DNA of 36,433 nucleotides, taken from the NCBI GenBank assembly GCA_900766915.1, contig CAAFXE010000259.1, positions 1 through 36,433 of the forward strand. The letters run 5' to 3'. Below the pieces are notes generated by a model. That model was not told the origin of the DNA, searched no databases, and was given only the letters and a program-made list of their open reading frames with translations. Each line of letters starts with the position of its first letter. Position 1 is the first letter of the stretch. The translations under genes and the position numbers were made by a program. Source of the DNA: Lachnospiraceae bacterium (GTDB lineage: Bacteria; Bacillota; Clostridia; Lachnospirales; Lachnospiraceae). This document shows positions 14,624 through 23,581 of the stretch, in pieces.

Positions 14624-16306
14624 ATGAATCAAACAAAATTTCTAGCAGCTATGTACCTCCGTCTATCTCGGGATGACAGTGATGTAGGAGAAGTGACAGA
14701 CAGAGGTGGCAGTATCAAATCCGAGAGTAACAGTATCGGAAATCAAAGAGAGCTGATCAGAGCCTATATCCATGATCATGAGGATATCGAACTGTATGAT
14801 ATTTATATTGATGATGGATTTTCGGGCAGTAACTTCGACCGACCAGAATTTAAAAGAATGATAAACGACATGGAGGCAGGGAAGGTAAACTGTATCATTG
14901 TAAAGGACCTTTCCCGCTTTGGTCGTGATTATATTGAATCCGGGAGATATATTCAAAAAATATTCCCGTCTCTTGGTGTACGCTTTATTGCTATAACAGA
15001 TCATTTTGACAGTTTCCATGCGGATGCAGGGGAGAGTGGGATTGTTCTTCCGGTAAAGAATTTCATCAATGATTCTTATTGCCGGGACATTTCGATGAAA
15101 GTCAAAAGCCAGCTTGAAGTTAAAAGAAAAAATGGGGAGTGTATTGCAGCGTTTGCTCCCTATGGATATAAAAAAGCGGAGCATGATAAGAATCAGCTTG
15201 TTGTAGATGAATATGCAGCTGAAATTGTGAAGAAAATTTACAGTTGGAAAATGGAGGGGCTGGCAGTATCTGCTATTGCAGGAAAATTGAATGCACTAGG
15301 CATTCTTTCTCCCAAAGAATACAAAAAATCTGTTGGCATAAATTTTCAAAGTGGTTTTTCTGGTGCCGGGACATCGAAGTGGAGTGGCATTACTGTAAAA
15401 AGGATTTTAACCAACGAGATATATTTAGGCCATCTGGTTCAGGGAAAAACTGAAAAAATAAATTACAAGTTAAAAAAGAGTGTTGAGAAGCCTGAAACAG
15501 AATGGATCCGTGTGGAGAATACCCATGAGGCAATCATATCTGAAGATAACTTCCAAATTGTTCAGAATTTATTACAGGTTGACAGCAGGATCAGTCCAAT
15601 TCTGGAAAAGAACAGTTTGTTTTCCGGTCTCTTGTTTTGTGGGGACTGTGGGGAACAGATGATAAGGCGAGTCAACCGGTATAAAGGCAAGCAGAAGATT
15701 TATTATATCTGTTCGACAAAGAACCGTGGAGAAGGCTGCACCAGACACAGTATTCGGGAAGATGCGTTAGTATCTTTGGTTATGGAGGCTGTGAAAAAAT
15801 ACGCAAACTGTTTTCTTGAAGAAAAAATTCTATTTGAGAAGTCTTTGGAGCTGGAAGCCAATTTTGAATCCATCGTTCATTATGACAGGGAAATTGAAAG
15901 ACTGAGGAAAGAGCAGGATAAATACTATTCCTTATGTACAGCATTGCATGAAGATTTGAGAAAAGAAGTTGTCACAAAGGAAGAATTTGAGCGGCTCCAT
16001 GGAGAATTTCAACGCAAAGCTGTGGAATATGACGAAGCACGGAAGAAGCAGGAGGCTACGATTAAAAAGATGTTTAAAACCGGTGTGCTTTCAGCAGGAC
16101 GGTTAAAAGCGATGCAGGATGTAGTCGAGTTAAAGGAAATTGACCGTTATACGTTAAGCAGTATGGTCAAGAAAATATCTGTGTATGAAAATCAAAGGAT
16201 TGAAATTGAGTTTAACTTCGAAAACCAATATAAAACTATGCAAAGTATTAACAGAAGCCTGGAAAAGAAAACCAAAAGAACAGTATCAAAGGACAGGAGT
16301 GCATAA
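14624..16306 (+). CDS. Large serine recombinase 1
   Basis: A 560-residue site-specific recombinase. The resolvase catalytic domain (about 5-160) carries the active-site Ser15 in YLRLSRDD and the KDLSRFGRDY motif. The recombinase domain (about 175-290) has PYGYKK and ILTNEIYLGHLVQGKT. A zinc-ribbon domain (about 310-375) has CGDCG and a later Cys pair. A coiled-coil stretch (about 415-510) follows. Large serine recombinases integrate and excise mobile elements by a covalent serine-DNA intermediate. ATG 14624 follows CAGGAGGG. It is the first of three tandem paralogues, two bases before the second. Translation may be limited by the 14576-14617 hairpin. Confidence 0.92.
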   Translation: MNQTKFLAAMYLRLSRDDSDVGEVTDRGGSIKSESNSIGNQRELIRAYIHDHEDIELYDIYIDDGFSGSNFDRPEFKRMINDMEAGKVNCIIVKDLSRFGRDYIESGRYIQKIFPSLGVRFIAITDHFDSFHADAGESGIVLPVKNFINDSYCRDISMKVKSQLEVKRKNGECIAAFAPYGYKKAEHDKNQLVVDEYAAEIVKKIYSWKMEGLAVSAIAGKLNALGILSPKEYKKSVGINFQSGFSGAGTSKWSGITVKRILTNEIYLGHLVQGKTEKINYKLKKSVEKPETEWIRVENTHEAIISEDNFQIVQNLLQVDSRISPILEKNSLFSGLLFCGDCGEQMIRRVNRYKGKQKIYYICSTKNRGEGCTRHSIREDALVSLVMEAVKKYANCFLEEKILFEKSLELEANFESIVHYDREIERLRKEQDKYYSLCTALHEDLRKEVVTKEEFERLHGEFQRKAVEYDEARKKQEATIKKMFKTGVLSAGRLKAMQDVVELKEIDRYTLSSMVKKISVYENQRIEIEFNFENQYKTMQSINRSLEKKTKRTVSKDRSA

Positions 16307-16308
16307 GA

Positions 16309-18003
16309 ATGGGAAGAGTATCGAAAAGAAAAACGGTCGATCAGGAGATAAAGCGTATCCCGGAAGGAAAAACATATCGAGCCGGGATTTATGCAAGGCT
16401 TTCGTCAGATCAGGATCAAAAAAAGAACGAATCCATTGAGGTTCAGATTGAAATAGCAAAGAAGTTTGTCGAAGACTATAATCGGGAAAATACGGGAGAA
16501 TTCATTGAAGTCGTGCAGTGTTATACCGATTTGGGAAAGACTGGAAGCAATTTTGAAAGAGAAGGATTTCTTAGCTTAATGCAGGATGTCAGGCTTGGGG
16601 ATATCAACTGTGTTATTGTAAAGGACTTATCCAGATTCGGCAGAAATTATCTTGAAGCAGGAAACTATATTGAGAAGATTTTTCCTTTTTTGGGTGTAAG
16701 ATTCATTGCAGTTTCAGATGGATTTGATACTGGTAAGGATAACAAAAATCAGCAAATTTCCTCTGAAATAAAAAATCTTGTAAATGATATGTATGCTAAA
16801 GATATTTCTAAAAAAGCAAAAATTCAATTAAAGCAGAGGCGTGAAGATGGCTCTTATGTGGGAGGACCACCTCCATATGGTTATAAAGCGGTATGTCTGG
16901 GAAAAAAACGTGTATTAATACCTGATGAAAATACAGATATGATTGTCCGTTTTATCTATGAAAAATATATAGAAACAGAAAACTGTCAGGCAGTGGCGGA
17001 TGAATTGAATCGAAGAAAAATTAATCCTCCATACGTATATAAGAAAACCAAAGAGGTTTATTATTCATCAGATCTTAAGTTATATAAAGGTTGGGACAGA
17101 GGAGCCATTGAAAGAATTCTGAAAAGCAAATCTTATGTAGGCACTTTGGTACAGGGTAAGACGAGTATTACAGCTAAGAATGAGAATAATCGTATCCGTT
17201 ATCCGGAAGAGCAGTGGATTGTCACAAAGGATGCACATGAGCCGTTAATAGATCAGGAATTGTATTATAAAGCGGAAGAGGTTCGCAAAAAGATAGAAAA
17301 GAAGATGTCTGAGCGTAAACATCCTACAAAAGATTATCCATTGGAAGAGAATATTTTTGATGGGATTTTGTATTGCGGAGTTTGTGGTAGGAAAATGAGC
17401 AGAAACAGCTGCTTGGTGCAATATGTTAATGGTGAGAAAAATAGAATAGAAGGTTATTTTTGCCATAATAGTGGACAAACAAGAGTGTCTATTTGTCCAG
17501 ATACAAATAGAATCTCAAAGAATCAGCTGTTTGATATTCTTTTGCCTCTTATTCGTATGGAATTTGCTGTGTTTCTTAAGAAGCCGAAGCATTACACGGA
17601 ATTAATTAATAAAAGAATAGCAGAGAACATCAAAGTAGCAGAAGCAGAATTAAGAGATACGGAACGAAAAATCATGTGTTGTCTGGAAGAAGATACTGAA
17701 ATATATATGAAATATCGTTCGGGAGTGATTTCACAGAAAGAATATGTAGCATTTAAAATGAAACAGGAAGAGAAAATGAAAGAATTAAAGGATCAAAAAG
17801 ATTGTCGGGAAAAGAAGATTAAAATTCTTGAAAAGCAGTCGGAAAGATCTCAGAATGTGATAAATGCGTTGTTAAAAGTGAAAAGTGGAAAGGTGTTTAC
17901 AAAAGAAGTGTTAGAGGCGTTAATCGAAAAAATCTATGTATATCCAGGAAAAAGAATTGAAGTATTATTCACATTTACATCTGAGTTTATGGAGGGAAGG
18001 TAA
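16309..18003 (+). CDS. Large serine recombinase 2
   Basis: A 564-residue paralogue with a basic N-terminal extension of about 22 residues. The catalytic domain has Ser32 in IYARLSSDQD and IVKDLSRFGRNYLEAGNYIE. The recombinase domain has PPPYGYKAV, the zinc ribbon has CGVCGRKMS with a later C-x-H-N, and a long coiled coil (about 440-520) follows. The catalytic domain looks intact, so it is probably active. It starts two bases after recombinase 1 and its stop overlaps the start of recombinase 3 by one base, so the three are cotranslated. The paralogues may act together as a set, as proposed for other elements with recombinase triplets. Confidence 0.92.
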   Translation: MGRVSKRKTVDQEIKRIPEGKTYRAGIYARLSSDQDQKKNESIEVQIEIAKKFVEDYNRENTGEFIEVVQCYTDLGKTGSNFEREGFLSLMQDVRLGDINCVIVKDLSRFGRNYLEAGNYIEKIFPFLGVRFIAVSDGFDTGKDNKNQQISSEIKNLVNDMYAKDISKKAKIQLKQRREDGSYVGGPPPYGYKAVCLGKKRVLIPDENTDMIVRFIYEKYIETENCQAVADELNRRKINPPYVYKKTKEVYYSSDLKLYKGWDRGAIERILKSKSYVGTLVQGKTSITAKNENNRIRYPEEQWIVTKDAHEPLIDQELYYKAEEVRKKIEKKMSERKHPTKDYPLEENIFDGILYCGVCGRKMSRNSCLVQYVNGEKNRIEGYFCHNSGQTRVSICPDTNRISKNQLFDILLPLIRMEFAVFLKKPKHYTELINKRIAENIKVAEAELRDTERKIMCCLEEDTEIYMKYRSGVISQKEYVAFKMKQEEKMKELKDQKDCREKKIKILEKQSERSQNVINALLKVKSGKVFTKEVLEALIEKIYVYPGKRIEVLFTFTSEFMEGR

Positions 18004-19574
18004 TGAAATGCTTAGCATCGTATTTACGTCTTTCGTTGGAGGATGAGGGCGAAAAGGATGAAAGCTGCAGCATTGGAAATCAAAGAAAACTCATTCAGGC
18101 ATACATACATCACGATACTGAATTGTGCAATTATGAGAAGGCAGAATTTTGTGATGATGGATATACCGGTACCAATATGGATCGACCGGGAATGCAAAAA
18201 ATGCTTAGGGAGGTGAAAGAAGGTAGAATACAGTGTATTATCGTTAAGGATATGTCACGTTTTTCAAGAGATTATATCGAAATGGGAACTTATTTGAACC
18301 AGATATTTCCTTTTATGGGTATTCGTTTTATTGCCATTAATGATAATTATGACAGTTTAAAACACAGGGGAAGTACAACAGAACTTGACATAGCTTTTAA
18401 AACTTTATTAAATGATTTCTATAGTAAGGACATTTCTTCAAAGGTTAGAGCATCCTTTGCCACCAAATGTGCAAAGGGAGAATACGTTTTTGGGCAGGTT
18501 CCTTTGGGCTATGAAAAAAGCAAAGAGCAAAAGAATGTTGTTGTTGTCAATCAAAAAGAGGCAGAAATTGTACGCTATATTTTTTCCCTTGCGGTACAGG
18601 GAAAAAGTAGCACGCAGATAGCCAGACAGTTGTATGAAGAGAAAATACCTACAACAAAACAGATGCGAAACTCATACCAAAATTTTAAGGATGAAAGTCA
18701 TCTTACTTGGAGTGAAGGGATAGTAAGACGTATTTTGAATAACAGGTTTTATCTGGGAGAAATGGCATACGGAAAAACGGTTCCAAAGTCTGTGGGTAGC
18801 AAAAAGACTAAACAAGTTCCAAGAAAGGATTGGATAATCATTCCTAATCATCATGAAGCACTGATCTCGCAGGAAGTTTTTGCAAAAGCATCTTGCTTCA
18901 TGCCGGACAAAGATACAAAAAGAAAGAGAGAAAAACATCCGCTTACAGGTAAGTTGTATTGTGGGGGATGCGGATATTCCATGAATTATAAGCCACTTAG
19001 CGAAAAAAACAGATACAGAAGATTTGAATGTAGAAAGCATTCTCTTCTTCAGATACCGGAATGCTGTACTTATATGAATGCTGACTTACTTGAAGAAACA
19101 ATACTTCTCATGTTAAATAAAGAATTGATGCAGCGTGGAAATGCCTTAAAACAGAAAAATAATCTGGAATCTTTTCAGCAGGCAGGGATTCGTGCCTTGA
19201 AAAGAGATATAGAAAAAATTGGACAAGAAATAAAGCAAATTCAGACATGTAAGGAGATGCTGTATGAAAAGTATGCCTTTAGAGAAATGTCTGTTGAGGA
19301 TTACACCAATGAGATAGAAAGTATGTCAGATCAGCTGTTATCCCTATCCCAAAAGCTAAACGAAAAACAAAGAATGCTTTCAGGATTAGAGGAGGAATCC
19401 TTGAGAATCGAGGAGGATATGAAACAGATTATTAAGTATTCCCATGTTGAGGTATTGACACAAGAAGTTGTCGATACATTTATCAAGAAAGTATACGTAT
19501 ACAAAGGTAAGCGTGTGGAAATCGAGTGGTCATTTAGTATGGATGTGGGGAAAAGTCAGGCAAAAGCTTTGTAG
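18003..19574 (+). CDS. Large serine recombinase 3
   Basis: A 523-residue paralogue with catalytic Ser11 in YLRLSLEDEG, IVKDMSRFSRDYIEMG, VPLGYEKSK, the zinc ribbon CGGCGYSMN, and a coiled coil at about 395-480. All catalytic-domain motifs look intact. GGAGGGAAG overlaps the end of recombinase 2, and start and stop overlap as TAATG. The operon ends here. The ~200 bases downstream hold no gene and are the best place to look for the element's attachment site. Confidence 0.92.
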   Translation: MKCLASYLRLSLEDEGEKDESCSIGNQRKLIQAYIHHDTELCNYEKAEFCDDGYTGTNMDRPGMQKMLREVKEGRIQCIIVKDMSRFSRDYIEMGTYLNQIFPFMGIRFIAINDNYDSLKHRGSTTELDIAFKTLLNDFYSKDISSKVRASFATKCAKGEYVFGQVPLGYEKSKEQKNVVVVNQKEAEIVRYIFSLAVQGKSSTQIARQLYEEKIPTTKQMRNSYQNFKDESHLTWSEGIVRRILNNRFYLGEMAYGKTVPKSVGSKKTKQVPRKDWIIIPNHHEALISQEVFAKASCFMPDKDTKRKREKHPLTGKLYCGGCGYSMNYKPLSEKNRYRRFECRKHSLLQIPECCTYMNADLLEETILLMLNKELMQRGNALKQKNNLESFQQAGIRALKRDIEKIGQEIKQIQTCKEMLYEKYAFREMSVEDYTNEIESMSDQLLSLSQKLNEKQRMLSGLEEESLRIEEDMKQIIKYSHVEVLTQEVVDTFIKKVYVYKGKRVEIEWSFSMDVGKSQAKAL

Positions 19575-19773
19575 CATTAGTCCAACACCAGTTTTTACTG
19601 AACTTAGCCTATATTTAACACAAGCCTGACGAAGTTAAGCGGTTTCTGAGACTTTTGAAGCAAAAAAGGCGGAAAAATATTGTAACAAACACTTGACACA
19701 GTAGGGTTGGGGTAAGGCAAACATTTATGATACTTTTGAAAAGCTGCGGCTACAGCTGTAGAGGCCAGCAAAA
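19575..19773. other. Likely element boundary, no gene
   Basis: The 199 bases between the last recombinase and the murR stop carry no gene and no clear terminator. A perfect palindrome CTACAGCTGTAG lies at 19750-19761, within GC-richer sequence unlike the AT-rich recombinase side. It is a candidate attachment site, but the partner site is not in the window. Confidence 0.3.
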
Positions 19774-20631
19774 TTATTCAGCGGCAAAAGGTTCTTCTTT
19801 TTGAATGTGCGTATGTACTAATTGCTTCATAGAATAATCATGCTGTATGAATGCAAATCCGGTATAAAGGATATCGACAACATTCAGCTGAGAAAGTGTG
19901 GAGGACATGGCGCCGCTCCTGAATAAGGTTTCATTTGCAGCAGTATACAAACGATAGTCCGCATTTTTGGCGATTGGAGAAGGTGCATACCGTGTAATGG
20001 CAATTACGGGGGTATTGTTTTTCTTCAATGCTTCAAGACAATCGATCATTTCTTTTGTTTTTCCGCTGTAGGAAAATATGATTGCTACGTCCTCGGGAGA
20101 GGAATTTCTGGCTTGGAGCAGCTGAGAGTGCCAGTCTTCATTCACGGTACAGAGCTTTCCTAAACGAAGAAATTTTAAATAAGTATCCTTTGCAACGCAG
20201 AGGGATGAACCCATTCCGAAAAACAGAATCGAACGACATTTCAATAAAAGATTAACACATTCTGTCAGCGTTTCAACATCCAGCAGGTGTTGAGTGTCTT
20301 CCAGAGAGCGGATGTTGTTATGTGTAATTTTATCAATGATGGTATCCATCGAATCTCCCATAAGAACATCATTTTCAGCATGATTGTATTCTCTTCCGAG
20401 CATAGCTAATTCTAAAATCAACGCCTCCCTGAATTCCCTGAAACCTTTAAATCCAATGGAATGGCAGACACGTATGACGCTGGAAGGCGAGGAATAGGAA
20501 TATTCTGCAAGCTGCCTTACTGTCTGGGTGCAAACTTTTTCAGGATTATTTTGAATATATTTCGCAATATTTGCTTCTGCATTGCTCATGGTTGGTTCTA
20601 AAGATCTTAACTTTAATAGTGCACTTTTCAT
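19774..20631 (-). CDS. murR: RpiR/MurR-family regulator
   Basis: A 285-residue protein with an N-terminal RpiR helix-turn-helix (about 1-77: TVRQLAEYSYSSPSSVIRVC, then GFKGFREFREAL) and a C-terminal SIS sugar-phosphate-binding domain (about 125-265: ILFFGMGSSLCVAKD, IIFSYSGKTKEMIDC). In known systems MurR represses MurNAc use genes and responds to MurNAc-6-phosphate. ATG 20631 follows AAAAGGGGGA. It diverges from murQ across 165 bases that hold palindromic operator candidates. The gene name rests on the adjacent murQ; the inducer is inferred. Confidence 0.8.
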   Translation of the reverse strand: MKSALLKLRSLEPTMSNAEANIAKYIQNNPEKVCTQTVRQLAEYSYSSPSSVIRVCHSIGFKGFREFREALILELAMLGREYNHAENDVLMGDSMDTIIDKITHNNIRSLEDTQHLLDVETLTECVNLLLKCRSILFFGMGSSLCVAKDTYLKFLRLGKLCTVNEDWHSQLLQARNSSPEDVAIIFSYSGKTKEMIDCLEALKKNNTPVIAITRYAPSPIAKNADYRLYTAANETLFRSGAMSSTLSQLNVVDILYTGFAFIQHDYSMKQLVHTHIQKEEPFAAE

Positions 20632-20659
20632 AAAAATCCCCCTTTTGTTTTATGAATCA

Positions 20660-20695
20660 TGGTAAAAATACCAAAACACATGGTTTCTATGAAAC
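20660..20695. promoter_or_regulatory. Palindromic operator candidates, murR-murQ
   Basis: TGGTA-AAAA-TACCA (20660-20673) and GTTTC-TAT-GAAAC (20683-20695) lie in the divergent region. The second sits next to a minus-strand -10 (TACAAT) for murR. They are likely binding sites of the RpiR-type regulator. Confidence 0.4.
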
Positions 20696-20720
20696 ATTGT
20701 ACCACAATAAGCAAGAAATG

Positions 20721-20749
20721 TTGACACATTTGTTAAAAAAAGTTAGTGT
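20721..20749 (+). promoter_or_regulatory. Promoter of the murQ operon
   Basis: A perfect TTGACA (20721-20726), 17 bases, TAGTGT (20744-20749). Transcription would begin near 20756, upstream of the TTG start at 20797, which excludes the longer frame from 20746. Confidence 0.6.
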
Positions 20750-20796
20750 ATGGATACAGCAAAAAACAATCTAGAAAACAGAAAGGAGTGAAGACA

Positions 20797-21693
20797 TTGG
20801 ATCTTAAAGGAATGACAACAGAAACACGAAATCAGAACACGATGAATCTTGATGAAATGACACCCTTAGAGATTGTCACAGCAATGAATATGGAAGACAG
20901 AAATGTACCACTTGCCATTGAAAAAGTGCTGCCGGAAATCGCAAAACTGGTTTCGCTGGTAGAAGAGGCATTTAACAAAGGTGCGAGACTTTTCTACATG
21001 GGTGCAGGAACCAGCGGAAGACTGGGTGTTCTGGATGCTTCAGAGTGTCCGCCAACCTATGGGGTAACAGATCAGATGGTTGTAGGTCTTATTGCCGGTG
21101 GAGATATTGCATTAAGATACCCGGTGGAAGGTGCAGAAGACAGCAGAGAGCTTGGAAAAAAAGATCTGGAGGAAAGAGGACTTACCAAAGATGATGTTGT
21201 TGTGGGCATCGCAGCATCAGGACGTACACCATACGTTTTGGGCGGACTTGACTATGCAAAGAGTCTGGGATGTCACACAGCAGCAATTTCCTGTAATAAA
21301 GGCTGTGCAATCGGTCACGCAGCAGAAATTGCAATAGAAGCAGAGGTGGGACCGGAAGTATTAACCGGATCCACAAGGTTAAAATCCGGTACGGCACAGA
21401 AGCTGATTCTTAATATGATCACAACAGCTTCTATGGTTCGGATCGGTAAATCCTATCAGAATCTGATGATTGATGTGGTTCAGAGTAATGAGAAGCTTTG
21501 CATACGTGCAGAGAATATCGTAATGGAAGCAACCGGAGTTGAAAGAGAAGTGGCTCGTCGCTATATTGATGAAGCGAAAGGCAGCTGCAAGCTTGCGGTA
21601 ACGATGATTCTTGCAGGATGTGATGTGGAAACGGCCACCAGGCTGCTGAAGGCATCAAATGGACATGTGAAAGAGGCCATAAAACAGATATAA
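20797..21693 (+). CDS. murQ: N-acetylmuramic acid 6-phosphate etherase
   Basis: A 298-residue SIS-domain enzyme that removes the lactyl ether from MurNAc-6-phosphate, giving GlcNAc-6-phosphate and D-lactate in the cytoplasm. Hallmarks are TTETRN at the start, GAGTSGRLGVLDASECPPTYG, AASGRTPYVLGGL and GPEVLTGSTRLKSGTAQK. TTG 20797 is chosen because AAAGGAG (20782-20788) stands eight bases upstream and the protein then begins like other MurQ (MDLKGMTTETRN). It is the first gene of the cell-wall sugar operon, divergent from the regulator. Length is typical. Confidence 0.95.
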   Translation: MDLKGMTTETRNQNTMNLDEMTPLEIVTAMNMEDRNVPLAIEKVLPEIAKLVSLVEEAFNKGARLFYMGAGTSGRLGVLDASECPPTYGVTDQMVVGLIAGGDIALRYPVEGAEDSRELGKKDLEERGLTKDDVVVGIAASGRTPYVLGGLDYAKSLGCHTAAISCNKGCAIGHAAEIAIEAEVGPEVLTGSTRLKSGTAQKLILNMITTASMVRIGKSYQNLMIDVVQSNEKLCIRAENIVMEATGVEREVARRYIDEAKGSCKLAVTMILAGCDVETATRLLKASNGHVKEAIKQI

Positions 21694-21733
21694 ACCTAAC
21701 TCCTTGTTAAAACATATTAGGCATGACTCCTCT

Positions 21734-21757
21734 TCCTTCCGAAAGGGAGGAGGGGAA
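21734..21757 (+). promoter_or_regulatory. Hairpin over the GH1 ribosome site
   Basis: CTCTTCCTTCC, a GAAA loop, then GGGAGGAGGGG: a compact stem with wobbles whose right arm is the ribosome site for ATG 21761. It may lower GH1 translation relative to murQ, or make ATG 21785 the main start. Confidence 0.35.
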
Positions 21758-21784
21758 CTCATGGCACTGGAGAGGAGAAAAAAC

Positions 21785-23251
21785 ATGATTCATAAATTTA
21801 AAACATCGGTTTCACCCATTTTATGGGGAGGTGCAACGGCTTCCAGTCAGTATGAAGGGGGCTGGAATGAAGGAGACCGGGGGCTGGATACTCAGGATTG
21901 TCGCCCGTATTTACCTCGCACCTCCAATGCTACAACAGCAACGAGGCTTTTAACCAGAGATGTCATTGAACAGTCGAAAAAATCTGCAGAGACTGAAAAA
22001 TATCCCTTTAGAAAAGCAAGTGACGGGTATCATCATCTGGAAGAGGACATTGCACTTTTAAAAGAACTGGGGCTGGACATCTACAGATTATCCATCAGCT
22101 GGTCCCGCCTTTATCCTAAGGGGGATGAAGAGACGCCAAGCGAAGACGGGATAGCATATTACGATAAAGTTTTTGGTGCAGTCCATAATGCCGGGATGAA
22201 AATATTTCTGACAATGAATCATTATGCGGTTCCACTTTATCTGGTGGAAGAATATGGCGGTTGGACAAATCGGAAATTGATAGATTTTTATTTAAGATAT
22301 GCAAAAACAGTGTTTGAGCATTGGGGACACCTGATAGATTTTTATCTGCCCTTTAATGAAATTAATGCCGGTTATTTTTCACCATATAACGGAGTGGCAC
22401 TTGTAAGAGAAAGTGAAGAGCCTTACGACGAATCCCTGGTATTTCAGTCATTGCATCACCAGTTTGTTGCCAGTGCAAAGGTAATAGAGCTTGGTCATCA
22501 GATGGTCAGGGGGAAATTCGGATGTATGATCGCATGCTTTTGCTATTATCCATATTCCTGTAACCCATTGGATAACTTAAAACAGACAAGGGAAGAGCAG
22601 ACAAATCAGTGGTTTTGCAGTGATGTACTGACAAGAGGCTATTATCCTTCTTACATGAACCGTTTCTTTGAAGAACGAAACATTTCATTTGAAATTACAG
22701 AGGAAGATCGTGCTGTGCTATTGAATAATACAGCGGATTTTGTGAGTTTTTCCTACTATCAGTCCTGCGTTGTATCCACAGAGGAAAAAGAAAAGACAGC
22801 GGGAAATCTGGTAGTTACAACCAAAAACCCATACCTGAAAGCAAATGAATGGGGCTGGCAGATCGATCCCATTGGCCTTAGAACCTCACTGAACAAAGTC
22901 TATGACCGATACCAGAAGCCGGTGTTTATTTCCGAAAACGGCCTGGGAAACAGAGATGTACTGGAAGAGGACGGAAGAGTTCATGACGGATACAGAATCA
23001 AATATCTGAAAGAACATTTCAATCAGATTAAGGAAGCCCAGAAGGATGGAGTAGAAGTTCTTGGATATATCATGTGGGGAATCATAGATATCGTGTCAGC
23101 GGGAAGCTGCGAAATGGAAAAACGATATGGTGTCGTTTATGTAGACGCAGATAATCACGGCAACGGAACCTATCAGCGTATTAAGAAGGACAGCTTCGAA
23201 TGGTATCAGAATTTTATAAAAGAAGAGCATAAAAACAGAGTAGGAGAATAA
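21785..23251 (+). CDS. GH1 6-phospho-beta-glycosidase
   Basis: A 488-residue glycoside hydrolase family 1 enzyme. The acid/base Glu192 lies in PFNEIN and the nucleophile Glu384 in ISENGLG. The S-x7-KRYG phosphate motif typical of 6-phospho-glycosidases is present (SAGSCEMEKRYGVVYVD). It would cleave a PTS-phosphorylated beta-disaccharide in the cytoplasm. ATG 21785 matches the family start (ILWGGATASSQYEGG) and has GAGAGGAG; ATG 21761, whose ribosome site lies in a hairpin, would add eight residues. It lies between murQ and PTS IIA, so the substrate may be a cell-wall disaccharide rather than cellobiose. This is inference, and MupG in the same operon is the better-founded muramidase. Confidence 0.88.
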   Translation: MIHKFKTSVSPILWGGATASSQYEGGWNEGDRGLDTQDCRPYLPRTSNATTATRLLTRDVIEQSKKSAETEKYPFRKASDGYHHLEEDIALLKELGLDIYRLSISWSRLYPKGDEETPSEDGIAYYDKVFGAVHNAGMKIFLTMNHYAVPLYLVEEYGGWTNRKLIDFYLRYAKTVFEHWGHLIDFYLPFNEINAGYFSPYNGVALVRESEEPYDESLVFQSLHHQFVASAKVIELGHQMVRGKFGCMIACFCYYPYSCNPLDNLKQTREEQTNQWFCSDVLTRGYYPSYMNRFFEERNISFEITEEDRAVLLNNTADFVSFSYYQSCVVSTEEKEKTAGNLVVTTKNPYLKANEWGWQIDPIGLRTSLNKVYDRYQKPVFISENGLGNRDVLEEDGRVHDGYRIKYLKEHFNQIKEAQKDGVEVLGYIMWGIIDIVSAGSCEMEKRYGVVYVDADNHGNGTYQRIKKDSFEWYQNFIKEEHKNRVGE

Positions 23252-23255
23252 TCAA

Positions 23256-23579
23256 ATGAACGATATGGAAATGATTGTATTTGAGATTATCAGCAATGGC
23301 GGGGATGCAAAGGGTCTTGCCTATGAAGCTATTGCAGCAGCAGAAAAAGGTGAGTTTGAGAAAGCGGAAGAGCTTTTAAAGGAAGCTGATGAAAGCTTAT
23401 TACGTGCGCATCATATTCAGACAGACCTTATTCAGAAGGAAGCAGCAGGAGAACACACAGAGGTAAATGTTATCTTTGTACATGCACAGGATCATTTGAT
23501 GACAGCCATTGAAGTCCGTACATTGGCAGAAACATTTATCAAGCTGAATAAACGTCTTTTCGCATTAGAAAATAAATAG
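23256..23579 (+). CDS. PTS lactose/cellobiose-family IIA component
   Basis: A 107-residue all-helical protein of the PTS lactose/N,N'-diacetylchitobiose/cellobiose class. The phospho-acceptor His76 is in VIFVHAQDHLMTA. It passes phosphate from HPr to IIB. ATG 23256 follows TAGGAGAA at the end of the GH1 gene. The matching IIB and IIC genes follow after two inserted genes, which is unusual because the three are normally adjacent. Confidence 0.92.
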   Translation: MNDMEMIVFEIISNGGDAKGLAYEAIAAAEKGEFEKAEELLKEADESLLRAHHIQTDLIQKEAAGEHTEVNVIFVHAQDHLMTAIEVRTLAETFIKLNKRLFALENK

Positions 23580-23581
23580 GG

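Larger units (their letters stand above)
1..19773. mobile_element. Probable integrative element, right portion
   Basis: The stretch up to the recombinase operon has the look of acquired DNA: IS-like ends, three Xre genes, sigma-holin module, pilus operon, toxin gene and three serine recombinases. No relaxase, FtsK/TraG or VirB4 gene lies in the window, so conjugation functions are either to the left or absent. The right edge should lie between 19575 and 19773; the left edge is not visible. Coordinates are the visible extent only. Confidence 0.4.

Noticed and set aside
14663..15184. Minus-strand frame opposite recombinase 1
   Set aside because: Covers the recombinase catalytic domain in antisense; no start signal.
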